Positions 44,651 to 54,793 of a stretch of DNA of 64,000 bases are shown here, piece by piece. The stretch is from Ustilago trichophora. Lineage: Eukaryota; Basidiomycota; Ustilaginomycetes; Ustilaginales; Ustilaginaceae. Position 1 is the stretch's first letter; each line of letters opens with the position of its first letter. Location: the NCBI GenBank assembly GCA_900323505.1, contig OOIN01000031.1, positions 186,001 through 250,000 of the forward strand, in the 5' to 3' direction. The position numbers and the translations under genes are program-made. Below the pieces are notes generated by a model. That model saw nothing but the letters and a program-made list of their open reading frames with translations, ran no database searches and was not told the origin of the DNA.

Positions 44651-44870
44651 GTCAAAACGCCGAGCTTGGAAAGTGGAATGGGATGGGAATCGGGAATCGG
44701 GAATTCCTGCCCATTATGAACAGAGGATGGGGTCGATTTGTATTGGCAATTTCACGTGATGGAATACAGAGAGCCTCGCGATTCTGAAATCAAGCCAGAG
44801 ACCAACACTTTGAAATGCGCCACGCAAGGCCCACTTTGATGCTGCAGCAACTCCACTTTGAAAAGTCACA

Positions 44871-44905
44871 CTACTGTACAGCACACTACTGTACAGCACA
44901 CTACT
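44871..44905. repeat. 15-bp tandem repeat carrying TACTGTACAG
   Basis: Unit CTACTGTACAGCACA occurs twice in perfect tandem (44871-44885, 44886-44900), followed by CTACT of a third copy. Each unit carries TACTGTA and the core TGTACA. It lies about 310 bp upstream of the hok1 start. Confidence 0.9.
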
Positions 44906-45215
44906 CAAAAACCACACGCATGCACCTTGTGTGTACCGTATCTGTGACACCTTCTTGTTCCTCCCAAGATACCACACGCACGCTCCTAAGAGTGGCTCAG
45001 CCAGGCTCCCTAGCCAAAATCTTCTTTGTCCACTATTACAAGCTTGACCTTTGCACCATCTCTATTTCACAACGCGACTAGGCTCGACTCCGGGTTCAAC
45101 AAACAGCCCCGTGATTGGCGCCCACACTAGGATCAAGCTCGATCAAGCAATGCTTAGTTAGGATCTCTTCGCTCACCCTTACCACGACCGTCTTAACAGG
45201 GTGCTGACAGCCACC

Positions 45216-47987
45216 ATGTCAGAGACACAGGGCTCCCCATCCTCACTTCCCGCATTGGCGGGCTCCATATCCTCTGTCAAAGCGACGTCATCTCCAGATG
45301 CCGAAATCGACGCCTTCGTAGCATGGGCTCAAGCGGTGCTTGCAGACATTCCCGACGCCAGCAAGACTGTACGCAAGCCCACAGATCTGTCAGACGGTGT
45401 CGCTCTCTTCCAGATTCTTTCCGACATTGACCCTGACCTCTTCCGCAATCCCCATGCTGGAGACACAAAGGACAATTGGGTGCTCACCATTGGCACCCTC
45501 AAGCGACTCTACAAGCTCATGATGCAATTCTATTCCGAAAGCTTACAATGTGCCCCTTCATCCCTTCCATCCCCCGATCTAAATGCCATCGCACGCTCTG
45601 CCGACCCAGTCGAGCTCGCCAAGCTCTGTCTTCTTGCTATCGGCATCGCTGTACAGAGTGAAAAAAACGAGACGCACATCGGCGCCATCCAAACACTCGA
45701 CCAGACGCACCAGCATCAGCTCATGATGTCAATCGAACGTATCATGACCTTCATCAGGCAAGGGCAAGAAGAAGAGCAAGCAGTGTCTGCCCCAGACGAC
45801 TCCATCTCCTCCTCCCTTGCTACCGGTGACGCCGCCATCGTCGACACAAAGCACCATGGCAAGTCTGCTGCCCAGCTTGCCGCCGAGCTTGAAGCTGCGC
45901 TGTCGGAGAAGGACGACATCGAAAAGACCTACTTGCTTCTTCTCGATACACATCGTGATGTCAAGAACCAGTTCGAGGATTTGCAGACCGAGAAGGAAGA
46001 GCTTGCATCTACGCATGAAGCCTACAAGAAGCGTGTCGAGGAGGAGCGAAACGAACAGGCCGACGTGCTGATGCGTCAGGAGATCGAAAAGCTCAAGAAC
46101 GATCTTCGTCGCAGCGAAGATGCTGTTGCAGAGCTTGAAAGCGACAACGAAAAGCTACTCCAATCTGCTGACGATGCCAAGCGTAAAATCGAGGAACTTC
46201 AGAAAAGCGCCGAAGAAGCGACCAAGCTCAAGGATCAAATCGAGGAGCACAAACATGCCGCTGATCGACTTCAAAAAGCAGAGAACGCCATTGAAAAGTA
46301 CAAGAAGAAGCTCGAAGAAGGCGCCGACATTCGAAGACAGCTCAAGTCGCTCGAAGATCAGAATGCGGAACTCGTCGATCGCAACGCCAAGCTAGAAGAT
46401 GAGTATAAGCGCGTATCCGCCTTCAAGCCGCTCATGGATTCGTACAAGTCGCAGATCGCCGACCTCGAATCCAAGTCTTCCAATCTGCAGCGCGACCTTG
46501 CGACCTCCAAGTACGAGCAGGACCAAATTCTTTCACGCCTCAAGGCCTCCGAGGCCCAGCGTGCAACAGAAAAGGAGGAGATGGAGCTCTACCAGGAACG
46601 CATCAAGGAGCTTGAGCTCGGAGGCGAGGCTGCCGGCACCCGGCGCAAGAAGCTGATGAGCCGCAACTCGAATGCTTCCGCCAATGGTGTCGATGGTCTC
46701 ATCGCAGCCGATGCCAGCAGAGCTAGTGCCGACACTGGCGATGACCTCGAAGACGATGATCTTTTGGACCGCTCTGGTGAGCTCGAGGATGCGCTCAATG
46801 GCACGACCATGACCGATCTCAAGATTCAGGTTCGCAAATTGGCCCGCGAGCTCGAAGCCGCCAAGGCCAACAAGGCAGATCAGTCGCGTCTGATCGTGCT
46901 CGAGAACCTATTGGAAGATGCACAGCGCATGAAAGCACGATACGAAGCCGACTACTTGCGCGAGCACCGTGACAAGATGGTACTACAAAATCAGCTCGAG
47001 GCCATTCGCAGCGGCAAGTCGGACCTGGGCGATGGTACCGAGGCAGCCTATGCACTGCGACTGCGACTCAACGAGGTGGTTGAGGACTTGGACGTGGCCA
47101 AGCGGCGAGTAACTGAACTAGAAGTGCAGAACGAGCAGGTGACCCGAGAGCTCACGGTGGCCAAGTCGGACTTGACGCTGGTCAACAAGGACCAGGTGGA
47201 CATCCTGCACTCGCTGCGTGCATCCATGGACGCAGACAAGGACGAGCTGGAGGCACACGTTAAGAAGCTCAAGACGGAACTTGGGTCAGTCAGCGAGCAG
47301 AATCGCATGTACATGGCGCAGGTCAACGCGTTGCTCATGGAGAAGATCGATCTGCAAGCCGAAGGCATTGGCCAACGTGATGAGGCGCTCAAACGGGAAC
47401 GTACGCTGGGCGAGCTGCGCACGCGTCTCAAGGGCAAAGGCTTGCCCAAGGAGGTCGAAGACATGGTCGCCAGCTTGCAGAGTGAAGCGATGAGCACGAC
47501 ACGCGATCTGAAAGCACTGCAAGAACGTTTCGCCAAGGCCAAGACGTTCATCAAGCAGCAGGACAGGATGATCAAGGAAAAAGACCGAAGCATTGCAGCG
47601 GCTGCAGCGGCTGGCAGTCTGGTCGGCAGTGGATCTGTGTTGGACGGTCACGGTGGGGGCAACGACGAGGCGCTGGAACGAGAAACAAGGATGTTGCGAG
47701 ACCAGGTGCGCAACTTGCAACGCGAGCAGAGGCTCATGATGTCGGCATACCAGGAGCTGGGACGACGCTACATGGTAGAGCTCGAATCGGGACGCAATCC
47801 GAGCGGCGGTGGAGGTGCATCGGGTGGTATGGGAGGCGTGTATGCGCGATCAAGCTCTGCGTCATTTGCGGCTGGGGGAGTACGGGCGCTTTCTGGGTTG
47901 ACCGGATTGAACGCCCCCGGACGAAGCTGGCTTGCCAACCAACGACGGACGGTGAACCCGACGCTACAGCTTGCCAGTCGTAGGTAA
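45216..47987 (+). CDS. hok1: Hook-family dynein/kinesin adaptor (Hok1 type)
   Basis: A 923-residue single-exon protein from ATG 45216 (context CCACCATGTC; an in-frame GTG 15 bp upstream is not used). Residues 30-175 form the N-terminal Hook domain (a calponin-homology-like fold) with LSDGVALFQILSDIDPDLF and the second half FIRQ. From about 205 to 810 the protein is almost continuous coiled-coil, with HAADRLQKAENAIEKYKKK and FKPLMDSYKSQIADLESKS typical of Hook. A short Gly/Ser-rich C-terminal tail follows. In Ustilago maydis, Hok1 links early endosomes to dynein and kinesin-3 through an FTS-Hook-FHIP complex; the sequence here fits that protein. It is divergent from the SIKE-like gene. Confidence 0.93.
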   Translation: MSETQGSPSSLPALAGSISSVKATSSPDAEIDAFVAWAQAVLADIPDASKTVRKPTDLSDGVALFQILSDIDPDLFRNPHAGDTKDNWVLTIGTLKRLYKLMMQFYSESLQCAPSSLPSPDLNAIARSADPVELAKLCLLAIGIAVQSEKNETHIGAIQTLDQTHQHQLMMSIERIMTFIRQGQEEEQAVSAPDDSISSSLATGDAAIVDTKHHGKSAAQLAAELEAALSEKDDIEKTYLLLLDTHRDVKNQFEDLQTEKEELASTHEAYKKRVEEERNEQADVLMRQEIEKLKNDLRRSEDAVAELESDNEKLLQSADDAKRKIEELQKSAEEATKLKDQIEEHKHAADRLQKAENAIEKYKKKLEEGADIRRQLKSLEDQNAELVDRNAKLEDEYKRVSAFKPLMDSYKSQIADLESKSSNLQRDLATSKYEQDQILSRLKASEAQRATEKEEMELYQERIKELELGGEAAGTRRKKLMSRNSNASANGVDGLIAADASRASADTGDDLEDDDLLDRSGELEDALNGTTMTDLKIQVRKLARELEAAKANKADQSRLIVLENLLEDAQRMKARYEADYLREHRDKMVLQNQLEAIRSGKSDLGDGTEAAYALRLRLNEVVEDLDVAKRRVTELEVQNEQVTRELTVAKSDLTLVNKDQVDILHSLRASMDADKDELEAHVKKLKTELGSVSEQNRMYMAQVNALLMEKIDLQAEGIGQRDEALKRERTLGELRTRLKGKGLPKEVEDMVASLQSEAMSTTRDLKALQERFAKAKTFIKQQDRMIKEKDRSIAAAAAAGSLVGSGSVLDGHGGGNDEALERETRMLRDQVRNLQREQRLMMSAYQELGRRYMVELESGRNPSGGGGASGGMGGVYARSSSASFAAGGVRALSGLTGLNAPGRSWLANQRRTVNPTLQLASRR

Positions 47988-50052
47988 GCTTCACTCGCTG
48001 AGACACTTTCGCATAGTCAACACTCGCTCTTGTCGGATTTGCAGTCGCACTGTCACATTATACCCAACTCGACAAAGGTCTGCATCGCAGCTCTCTTCTG
48101 GATCGATCTCGTTCTTCCTTGTCGTTCAGTCAAGCTTGTCGAAGGCTTGTCCAAGCTGCAAACAGGGCTGTGGAGAATGGTCCGGCTTTGGCCCTTCAAT
48201 CAAAGTGACATCGACTTATGACAAAGCTCATTCGAGGTCGTTCAAGGGTCCAGGTACAGGGTCCCGCAACGCCTCATCTTGGAAAACCCTAGATACCCGA
48301 CCGTTTGTCTGGTTACATTTTCAGGTTGTCAAGAGAGTCCAAAGCGCAATATGGTCTACACGGAGTCAAGACGCCGAGAGGCACGTGCTACTGTACAACT
48401 ACTGTGATGGACACCATGTAGGCAAACTGCAGAGGAATGTTTCTCAAGAAGCTTGTTGCGTTACAATTCTTCTCTTTAGCTGTGCTGTGGGCGATTACGG
48501 CTTTCACAACGACGCGGTTGCCGGCTTGTCTAAAAAGATCTCGCCTAGCTCACTTGAACGACGATTTTGAGCGGTTACCCCACATATCCAACCACATACT
48601 CATTTAGTTACTGCCCCACTCGCCACTTCAAGATGACAGTGTCGCTATGTTTGAAAGTGACAGAATGATGTATGTTGCAGTAACTTAGCGCGAGTCTTGC
48701 TACTGTAGCTTGCTGAGAGCAGCGTTCGGGAAATCCACACTCCGCTACTGGGGACTCTGATTCGCGCGGAGAAAGGGTTCCGGTTTGGCTGTGTGTGTGT
48801 CTAAGTTACTTATGCGATGTGGTCACTTTGTATTTATTTCAAACTGCAAGGCATGCGTGTGGTGTTTGTATTCCCAAGTGCTCCGCCCAATTGCAGATCC
48901 ATGGACATGCAACACAAAACACAGCACATACTTACTGTACACACTTGCACTGACCCGCAACCACACACTTGCATTCTGAACCCACCTTTGAGAAAGCACA
49001 GCCGGATGTCGGACCCTCACCACCGTTGCTCTGATCGATTACAGCGCAGCACACCAGATCGATGTCGAAGGCTACACGCATGGCTTCCTCTCCCCGCCTC
49101 ACCCAGATGGAAACAAGCAGGGGCAGTGCGACGTGGTCGTCGGATCAACCTATCTCGAAGATCGTGTCTACCAACACAGGCGGCTTGGTTTGCTGACAGA
49201 GACGTTCAAGCAAGAGGTTCCTGGCGCTTCCTCTTTCGAAGGCCATCCGAGTCGAGCAGAAGAAGGAGAGCCGGAAAAGTAAGCGGGGCTCACCATGAGC
49301 TAGCTGGCTTGAGCCATTTGCGCTTGGAGGCTGTCCAATTTCCCGTTTGGATCGACGCATTTCCATACGGCATTCACGTCCATCACATCGATTTTTGTTG
49401 GATTTTCTGTTTTGAGGGGGAGGGGAAAATGAGATTTGCTCTGGTCTAGAGCCTGATTTCGGTTTTCAACTTGGGGTAAGCGATCGCGGTCCAGCAGCCG
49501 ATAACAGACAGCACACGCTCGCACTTTTTCAGTTTGCTTTTGGTGAAAACTCCTCTGCTTGTGTGCCTGAATGGATCGTCGGAAAATTGAGGAGAAATGC
49601 TAAACAAGAATGCGCCGAGCCGTCTCTTTGACCCACACACACACACGCTCTCTGTGTGAAGTGCCTTGAGTGTGGCTCTCTGTCGCTTTGTTGCCTTCCG
49701 AAAGAGTCTTCGGACGTGTTCCGCCCTGCCTTGCGTCTTTGTGTCAGCCAGCACTATAAAGGCCTCTCCATCCTTCACATCGTCCAGCCCGTTCTCCCTT
49801 CATCTGTAACACACAGCATATCTCTAACACACTCACCAAATACAACAACACCCGATTGTCCCTGCAAGTCATTGTCTTAACCACAGGACTTGCATACTTT
49901 CCACCGTTGCCCACCATTTTCTCCAACCAGCTTTGCTCGTCGCACAACTCGCACAGGGGCAGCAAGCACACCGCCCCTGCCTTCCTCGCAGCGCATTAAG
50001 CCTTTTTTAACCCAACAAACAATCCTTGTTAATCTCTTCTCCTTCTTCCAAA
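47988..50052. other. Intergenic region between hok1 and ino1
   Basis: About 2 kb with TACTGTA sites at 48389, 48701 and 48933, and a CA/TG-rich stretch near 48790. The coding-like segment at 49002-49282 is listed separately. From about 49740 the sequence becomes the CT/CAAC-rich leader of ino1. Other ORFs of up to 210 codons (48817-49449) are out of frame with that segment and look random. Confidence 0.5.
49002..49282 (+). pseudogene. Coding-like exon without a visible start (orphan exon or gene remnant)
   Basis: In the frame starting GGA at 49004, 92 codons are open up to TAA at 49280-49282, with mostly C- or G-ending codons as in real genes of this window. The translation includes LTTVALIDYSAAHQIDVEGY, GQCDVVVGSTYLEDRVY and LGLLTETFKQEVPG, balanced and not low-complexity. 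No ATG lies in frame. Two possible splice acceptors precede it (GCACAG at 48996-49001, TTACAG at 49039-49044), with branch-like CTGAC/CTGAT upstream. No first exon was found, so it may be the last exon of a spliced gene, a decayed gene, or chance. I recognise no family. Confidence 0.35.
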
Positions 50053-51741
50053 ATGGCTCCTGTCGCTAACGGAAACAACAACGCCAATGGCCACGCTGCC
50101 AACGGCAACGGTGCCAACGTGCCCATCAACCCCACCAACGCTCGTCACGAGCAGCGCGAGTTCATTCGCGTCAACTCGGACAAGGTCAAGTACACCACCG
50201 AGTCCATCACCTCCGACTACGAGTACCTCAACACTCACGTCGAAAAGGTTCAGCACGACGATGGTACTACCGAGTACGTTGCTACCCCCATCCAGCGTCA
50301 GTACCAGTTCAAGACTGAGCGCAAGGTGCCCCGCACCGGTCTCATGATGGTCGGCTGGGGTGGTAACAATGGTACCACCATCACTGCTACCATCCTTGCC
50401 AACAAGCACAACATCACTTGGCACAACAAGGACGGCCTCCAGGTCCCCAACTACTATGGTTCGCTCGTCCGTGCTTCCACTATCCGTCTCGGTACCGACC
50501 CTGCCACTGGCAAGGATGTCTGGGTTCCTTTCTCCAACGTTCTCCCCATGGTTCACCCCAACGACCTCGTTCTCGGTGGTTGGGACATCTCGGGCATGCC
50601 CATGGACCAGGCTATGACTCGCGCCAAGGTTCTCGACTATGACCTTCAGCGTCAGGTCGCCCCTTACATGGCCGAGATGAAGCCCCTGGCCTCGGTTTAC
50701 TACCCCGACTTCATCGCTCAGAACCAGGAGGAGCGTGCCGACAACACCCTCCCTGGTGACTCCAAGGCTGCTCACGTAGACCAAATTCGTGCCGACATTC
50801 GCGAGTTCAAGCGCCAGAACAACCTCGACCAAGTCATCGTTGTCTGGACCGCCAACACTGAGCGCTACTCGGAGATCCTCCCCGGCGTCAATGACACTGC
50901 TGACAACCTCCTCAAGGCTGTCAACGAGAACCACGCCGAGGTCTCTCCTTCCACCATCTTTGCTATTGCCTGTATCCTCGAGAACGCTCCTTACGTCAAC
51001 GGTGCTCCTCAGAACACGTTTGTTCCTGGTTGCATCGAGCTCGCCGAGAAGCACAAGGCCTTTATCGGTGGTGATGACCTCAAGACTGGTCAGACCAAGG
51101 TCAAGTCGGTCCTTGCCGAGTTTCTCGTCAACGCCGGTATCAAGCCTCTTTCCATTGCCTCGTACAACCACCTCGGTAACAATGATGGCTACAACTTGAG
51201 CTCGCAGCGTCAGTTCAAGTCCAAGGAGATCTCCAAGAGCTCCGTGGTTGACGACTGCTGTGCTGCCAACCACCTTCTCTACAAGCCCGCCGTCCCCGGC
51301 AAGAAGACTGCTGATGGCAAGGCTGACAAGGGTGAGCACCCCGATCACTGCATCGTCATCAAGTACCAGCCTGCCGTTGGTGACCAAAAGGTCGCCATGG
51401 ACGACTACACATCTGAGCTTTGCATGGGCGGTCGCAACCGTCTCTACGTCACCAACCTGTGCGAAGACTCTCTCCTCGCCTCCCCTCTCTTGCTTGACTT
51501 GACCATCCTTGCCGAACTCATGACTAGGATCACCTACAAGAGCGGCGAGAGCAAGGACTGGGAATCCATGTACTCGGTTCTCTCGCTCCTCTCCTACTCG
51601 TTGAAGGCTCCCGTCGTCAAGCCCGGTACCGATGTCGTTAACAGCTTGAACAGGCAGCGTGCCGCTTGCACCAACTTTATGCGTGCTTGTCTTGGCTTGG
51701 CTCCCGAGAGCGACTTGCTTCTCGAGACTAGGGTCTGGTAA
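50053..51741 (+). CDS. ino1: Inositol-3-phosphate synthase
   Basis: A 562-residue single-exon protein from ATG 50053 (context CAAAATGGC). It converts glucose-6-phosphate to 1L-myo-inositol-1-phosphate with NAD, the first step of inositol and phosphatidylinositol synthesis, in the cytosol. Motifs: the NAD-binding loop GWGGNNGTT, the conserved NHLGNNDGYNLSS, and the catalytic-site Lys/Asp region SKSSVVDDCC followed by HCIVIKYQPAVGDQKVAMDDY. The length matches fungal Ino1 apart from a Asn/Ala-rich N-terminal stretch (NGNNNANGHAANGNG). Codons are strongly optimised (GTC, ACC, AAG, CTC), similar to the Rds1-like gene, suggesting high expression. Confidence 0.98.
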   Translation: MAPVANGNNNANGHAANGNGANVPINPTNARHEQREFIRVNSDKVKYTTESITSDYEYLNTHVEKVQHDDGTTEYVATPIQRQYQFKTERKVPRTGLMMVGWGGNNGTTITATILANKHNITWHNKDGLQVPNYYGSLVRASTIRLGTDPATGKDVWVPFSNVLPMVHPNDLVLGGWDISGMPMDQAMTRAKVLDYDLQRQVAPYMAEMKPLASVYYPDFIAQNQEERADNTLPGDSKAAHVDQIRADIREFKRQNNLDQVIVVWTANTERYSEILPGVNDTADNLLKAVNENHAEVSPSTIFAIACILENAPYVNGAPQNTFVPGCIELAEKHKAFIGGDDLKTGQTKVKSVLAEFLVNAGIKPLSIASYNHLGNNDGYNLSSQRQFKSKEISKSSVVDDCCAANHLLYKPAVPGKKTADGKADKGEHPDHCIVIKYQPAVGDQKVAMDDYTSELCMGGRNRLYVTNLCEDSLLASPLLLDLTILAELMTRITYKSGESKDWESMYSVLSLLSYSLKAPVVKPGTDVVNSLNRQRAACTNFMRACLGLAPESDLLLETRVW

Positions 51742-52450
51742 GCCAAAGCTGAATGACCCCTGAACCCCGTGTCTAGACTGCTCTGACCGTGGCAGAGTCG
51801 AAGTGCAGAATGGACAGCCTTCGTCAAAGTCTTGTTAGAGACCTCTGCTGTAAATATGCAATTCATCTTTTCATGTCTTCTACTACGATGCTTGCGAGAG
51901 ATTTGTCTGTGCTTGTGGTGCCCATGATGGTGCTGCGTGTGAGATGTGTTTGCAATCCAGATGTCGTCGTTGCACGTCTGTACCGATGCTCTCCGGATCA
52001 GCTCAACCAAGCACGCCAAGTAATGATAATCTATCTACTTGCGACTCATACTTTGGAAGCGTTTTGAAATTGCGCCGATTCATGATTCCCACTGTTGTTG
52101 ATGCATGATCACGCCGGGAGGACCGCCAGTTGCTGCCAAGACCATGACCGTCTACGATTGAAGCCTTTCCGCACCCTGCAATGTTATGAGTTTCCTGGAT
52201 CCGTTTTTAAGACCTCTTGTCTTGTCTATCATGGATTGTAGTGTTCATGGCCTTGGTATTTTAGGGTGAAAGTGGAATTGGTTCGCGAATTGGGGTGCAC
52301 GCTGTCATGATGAGTACTAGTATAGCACTCGATTTCGAGATGACGAAATGCGTCGGAAGTACAGAGTTTGGGGTACATCACGGCTTGTGAAACCAAAGGT
52401 GTAAACTTGACATACACCCGTAACCAACTTGTCCCTTTCTCCAGCTAGAC
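51742..52450. other. Convergent region between ino1 and the multicopper oxidase
   Basis: About 700 bp between the stops of convergent genes. No convincing frame or repeat. Confidence 0.6.
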
Positions 52451-54793
52451 TTACTCGACATCTTGGACATCAGCTCCATATTTGAACCAGTTCCAACCCA
52501 ACCCTTGCACGTTACTCTGACCCTTTGTCTTTCCTGCATCTTTAACACCAACGTCATTCTTTGCCTCGACATCTAGTTTTGGCCAATAGATCCCTGCTTT
52601 ATCGGCCAACTCATCCGGGGCGATTGTCCACGCTGTCGCCATCCCCATGTAGAGATGGAATTGAATATGACAGTGTAGGAGGAAAATACCGGCGTTTGAA
52701 GGGTCGACTTTATATCTGAGAACTGCGAAACCTCCATCGTTGATGGCTGGGTTGGGAACGGTTTCTTTTAAATACGCTGCTCCTGGATTCGCATATACTA
52801 CGGTTGTATCTCTCTGAATCGGGTTTCGATATCCGGTCGAGGAAGAATACAAAGATTCCAGTCGTTGGAACGAAAAACTTCCAGCTTGAATCATTCGCGT
52901 GTGATGTTTCTTACTATGCATATGCCAAGGATGGATCTCTACCGATTGGCTAATCTCGGAAGGACGATTGACAATGACAATGTCGATGACTTGGCCTTTT
53001 TTGGCGAAAAACATGTTGAGTTTTTCATCGTATCCTTGTGCCCATTTGCGACGTTTGGCTGCAGAAGCCTCTTCGACTCCCGGCGCGATGATGGCTTGAA
53101 TGTCTCCACTGGTTTGATACGTAGTAGGATTGTAGAGCGCACTGGAGAATTGTTGAGCTGTGGGGAATGGTAAATCGCCTAAAAAGGTTCGCATCAAATA
53201 TGGCACTGGACTAGGATGCGACTCATTGTATACCTCTCCATTGTCGGACCACTTGATTCCCTTGCCGGAAGAGTAAAACTTGACCTGTTGGGTATCCAAA
53301 ACCACGGTTCGGGTAACTTCACTATCCTGAGGCATCGGTTCGCTATACCACCATTGAGGACCGTTACGTTTGGAGAGCGGTGAGAGCGAAGATGTTACCC
53401 AGCCAAAAGTTTCATTGGGAAGCAGTTGGATGTCTGTTTTCAAGCTGGTATCGATGGGAGGTGTGATCGAGGCAGACTTGGAAGAGGGATTGGGATACAG
53501 GATTTTGATCCACATACTGGGACCCGAACGCCAGCGCGATTCGATACGCATCCAGTAAACGCCTCCGGTACCATCTTTTTGCACCTGTGCCTTGGATCGA
53601 CTCGTGTAAAGCGCAGAATAACGCTGACCCGTAGTAAACTCGACACGATCAACTTCAAATGCATCAATATATCCACCGTCCACCTCAATGAGCTTCATCT
53701 TTTCCAAACCCAACTCTCCAACTGCTGCAGTGAAAGGCTTTGTGGAAGGTTTGAGAATGGCGGCCGAAACATACATCAAACTTGTTGCTCCGATAAAACG
53801 CAATCTATACGTCTTTGCGAAATCCAGATGAATCTCGGGATACCTTTGCCAAGTGCTACAGTCCTTAGGAGCATCCTTGCAAGATACTTTGACAGCGTCG
53901 GCTTTTTTCTGATCGCAAGCTGGTGCAACACCAGCAGAAACCAGAGGATCAGGAGAACTCTGACCATTGAACAAAAGTTTACTGGCACTACCAGGCCAGA
54001 TGAAAGGATCTGCATCCAACTGTTCCTCGATCAATTCAGGTGAACTGTAACTCCACCAATCACCCACTGCCAAAATCCTATCTTCATCCCATCTATATGG
54101 GCTTTTCCCTCCACTACGACCGCCTTGATTCAACCCTACATCTCCATAAACATGATCAAACTGCACCGAACCTCGACCTTCCTTATCAACCTCCTCCGTA
54201 TATCCACTAGGATCGACCAACGTCTCTTCTTCAGGATCTTCGACAATAAGCACTGCATAAGCTGTCATAGCTTGAACCCCTGCATGACTGTGCAAGAAAT
54301 AACTGCCCTTATCCTCGGCCGTCAGAGGAATTCTGTAGTCAAAATATTTTCCTGATGTAATGGGCCATTGAGAGATCATGACAGTTCCATCCATAACCGG
54401 ATGTTTGTGCATCGAAAGGCCGTGGAAATGCATCGTAAGATTGTCACCGCTGGAGAGATGATTCAAGACGCGAACTTGAAGAATTTCGCCTGCACGCGCA
54501 CGAATTGTTGGGCCAGGGAACGATGAGTTGATAAGAGGCGCCGAAGCGAAGGGATCACAGGATTGGAAGATGGTGCTGGTGGTTACGTTGAGTGTATGGT
54601 GTCGAACGGTGACGATGGCAGCAGAAGGGTTGGGGGCTAATTTGGGCGGTGTGCATTTGGTTGGACTTGCTGGATTGCATGATGGTTTGTCGCTCGGAAG
54701 GGCGAGTGCAGTTCCTGAGGTGAGAAGCACGACAAGGATGGTGAAGAGGAGGTTGAGCGCGGCTAGCGCATGCCAGCGCGCAGGTGATTTCAT
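52451..54793 (-). CDS. Secreted laccase-like multicopper oxidase
   Basis: A 780-residue single-exon protein with a signal peptide or anchor (hydrophobic 10-31, ending LALPSDK). It has three cupredoxin domains. Copper ligands: HFH at 122/124 and HSH at 168/170 (type 2/3 copper), HPWHMH at 621/624/626, and HCHIQFHLYMGM with H707, C708, H709, H713 and axial M718. All ten His and the Cys are present, so it should be active. The third block continues SKKHH in place of the usual HGH, and the protein is longer than typical laccases, with extra sequence between domains. There is no C-terminal membrane anchor as in Fet3. The substrate cannot be told; phenols, melanin precursors or ascorbate are possible. 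Codon use is AT-richer than neighbouring genes. Confidence 0.92.
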   Translation of the reverse strand: MKSPARWHALAALNLLFTILVVLLTSGTALALPSDKPSCNPASPTKCTPPKLAPNPSAAIVTVRHHTLNVTTSTIFQSCDPFASAPLINSSFPGPTIRARAGEILQVRVLNHLSSGDNLTMHFHGLSMHKHPVMDGTVMISQWPITSGKYFDYRIPLTAEDKGSYFLHSHAGVQAMTAYAVLIVEDPEEETLVDPSGYTEEVDKEGRGSVQFDHVYGDVGLNQGGRSGGKSPYRWDEDRILAVGDWWSYSSPELIEEQLDADPFIWPGSASKLLFNGQSSPDPLVSAGVAPACDQKKADAVKVSCKDAPKDCSTWQRYPEIHLDFAKTYRLRFIGATSLMYVSAAILKPSTKPFTAAVGELGLEKMKLIEVDGGYIDAFEVDRVEFTTGQRYSALYTSRSKAQVQKDGTGGVYWMRIESRWRSGPSMWIKILYPNPSSKSASITPPIDTSLKTDIQLLPNETFGWVTSSLSPLSKRNGPQWWYSEPMPQDSEVTRTVVLDTQQVKFYSSGKGIKWSDNGEVYNESHPSPVPYLMRTFLGDLPFPTAQQFSSALYNPTTYQTSGDIQAIIAPGVEEASAAKRRKWAQGYDEKLNMFFAKKGQVIDIVIVNRPSEISQSVEIHPWHMHSKKHHTRMIQAGSFSFQRLESLYSSSTGYRNPIQRDTTVVYANPGAAYLKETVPNPAINDGGFAVLRYKVDPSNAGIFLLHCHIQFHLYMGMATAWTIAPDELADKAGIYWPKLDVEAKNDVGVKDAGKTKGQSNVQGLGWNWFKYGADVQDVE

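Larger units (their letters stand above)
44261..45215. promoter_or_regulatory. Divergent region between the SIKE-like gene and hok1
   Basis: A 955-bp spacer with (GGATG)6 at 44621-44650, then GGAATC-type repeats to about 44705. A 15-bp tandem repeat carrying TACTGTA lies at 44871-44905. No gene. Confidence 0.65.

Noticed and set aside
48817..49449. 210-codon plus-strand frame upstream of ino1
   Set aside because: Arg/His/Cys-rich random-looking translation; the neighbouring frame at 49002-49282 is far more coding-like.
50029..51387. 452-codon antisense open frame across ino1
   Set aside because: Codon-bias shadow of a highly optimised gene; its product (many Val, Leu and Gly) has no motif.
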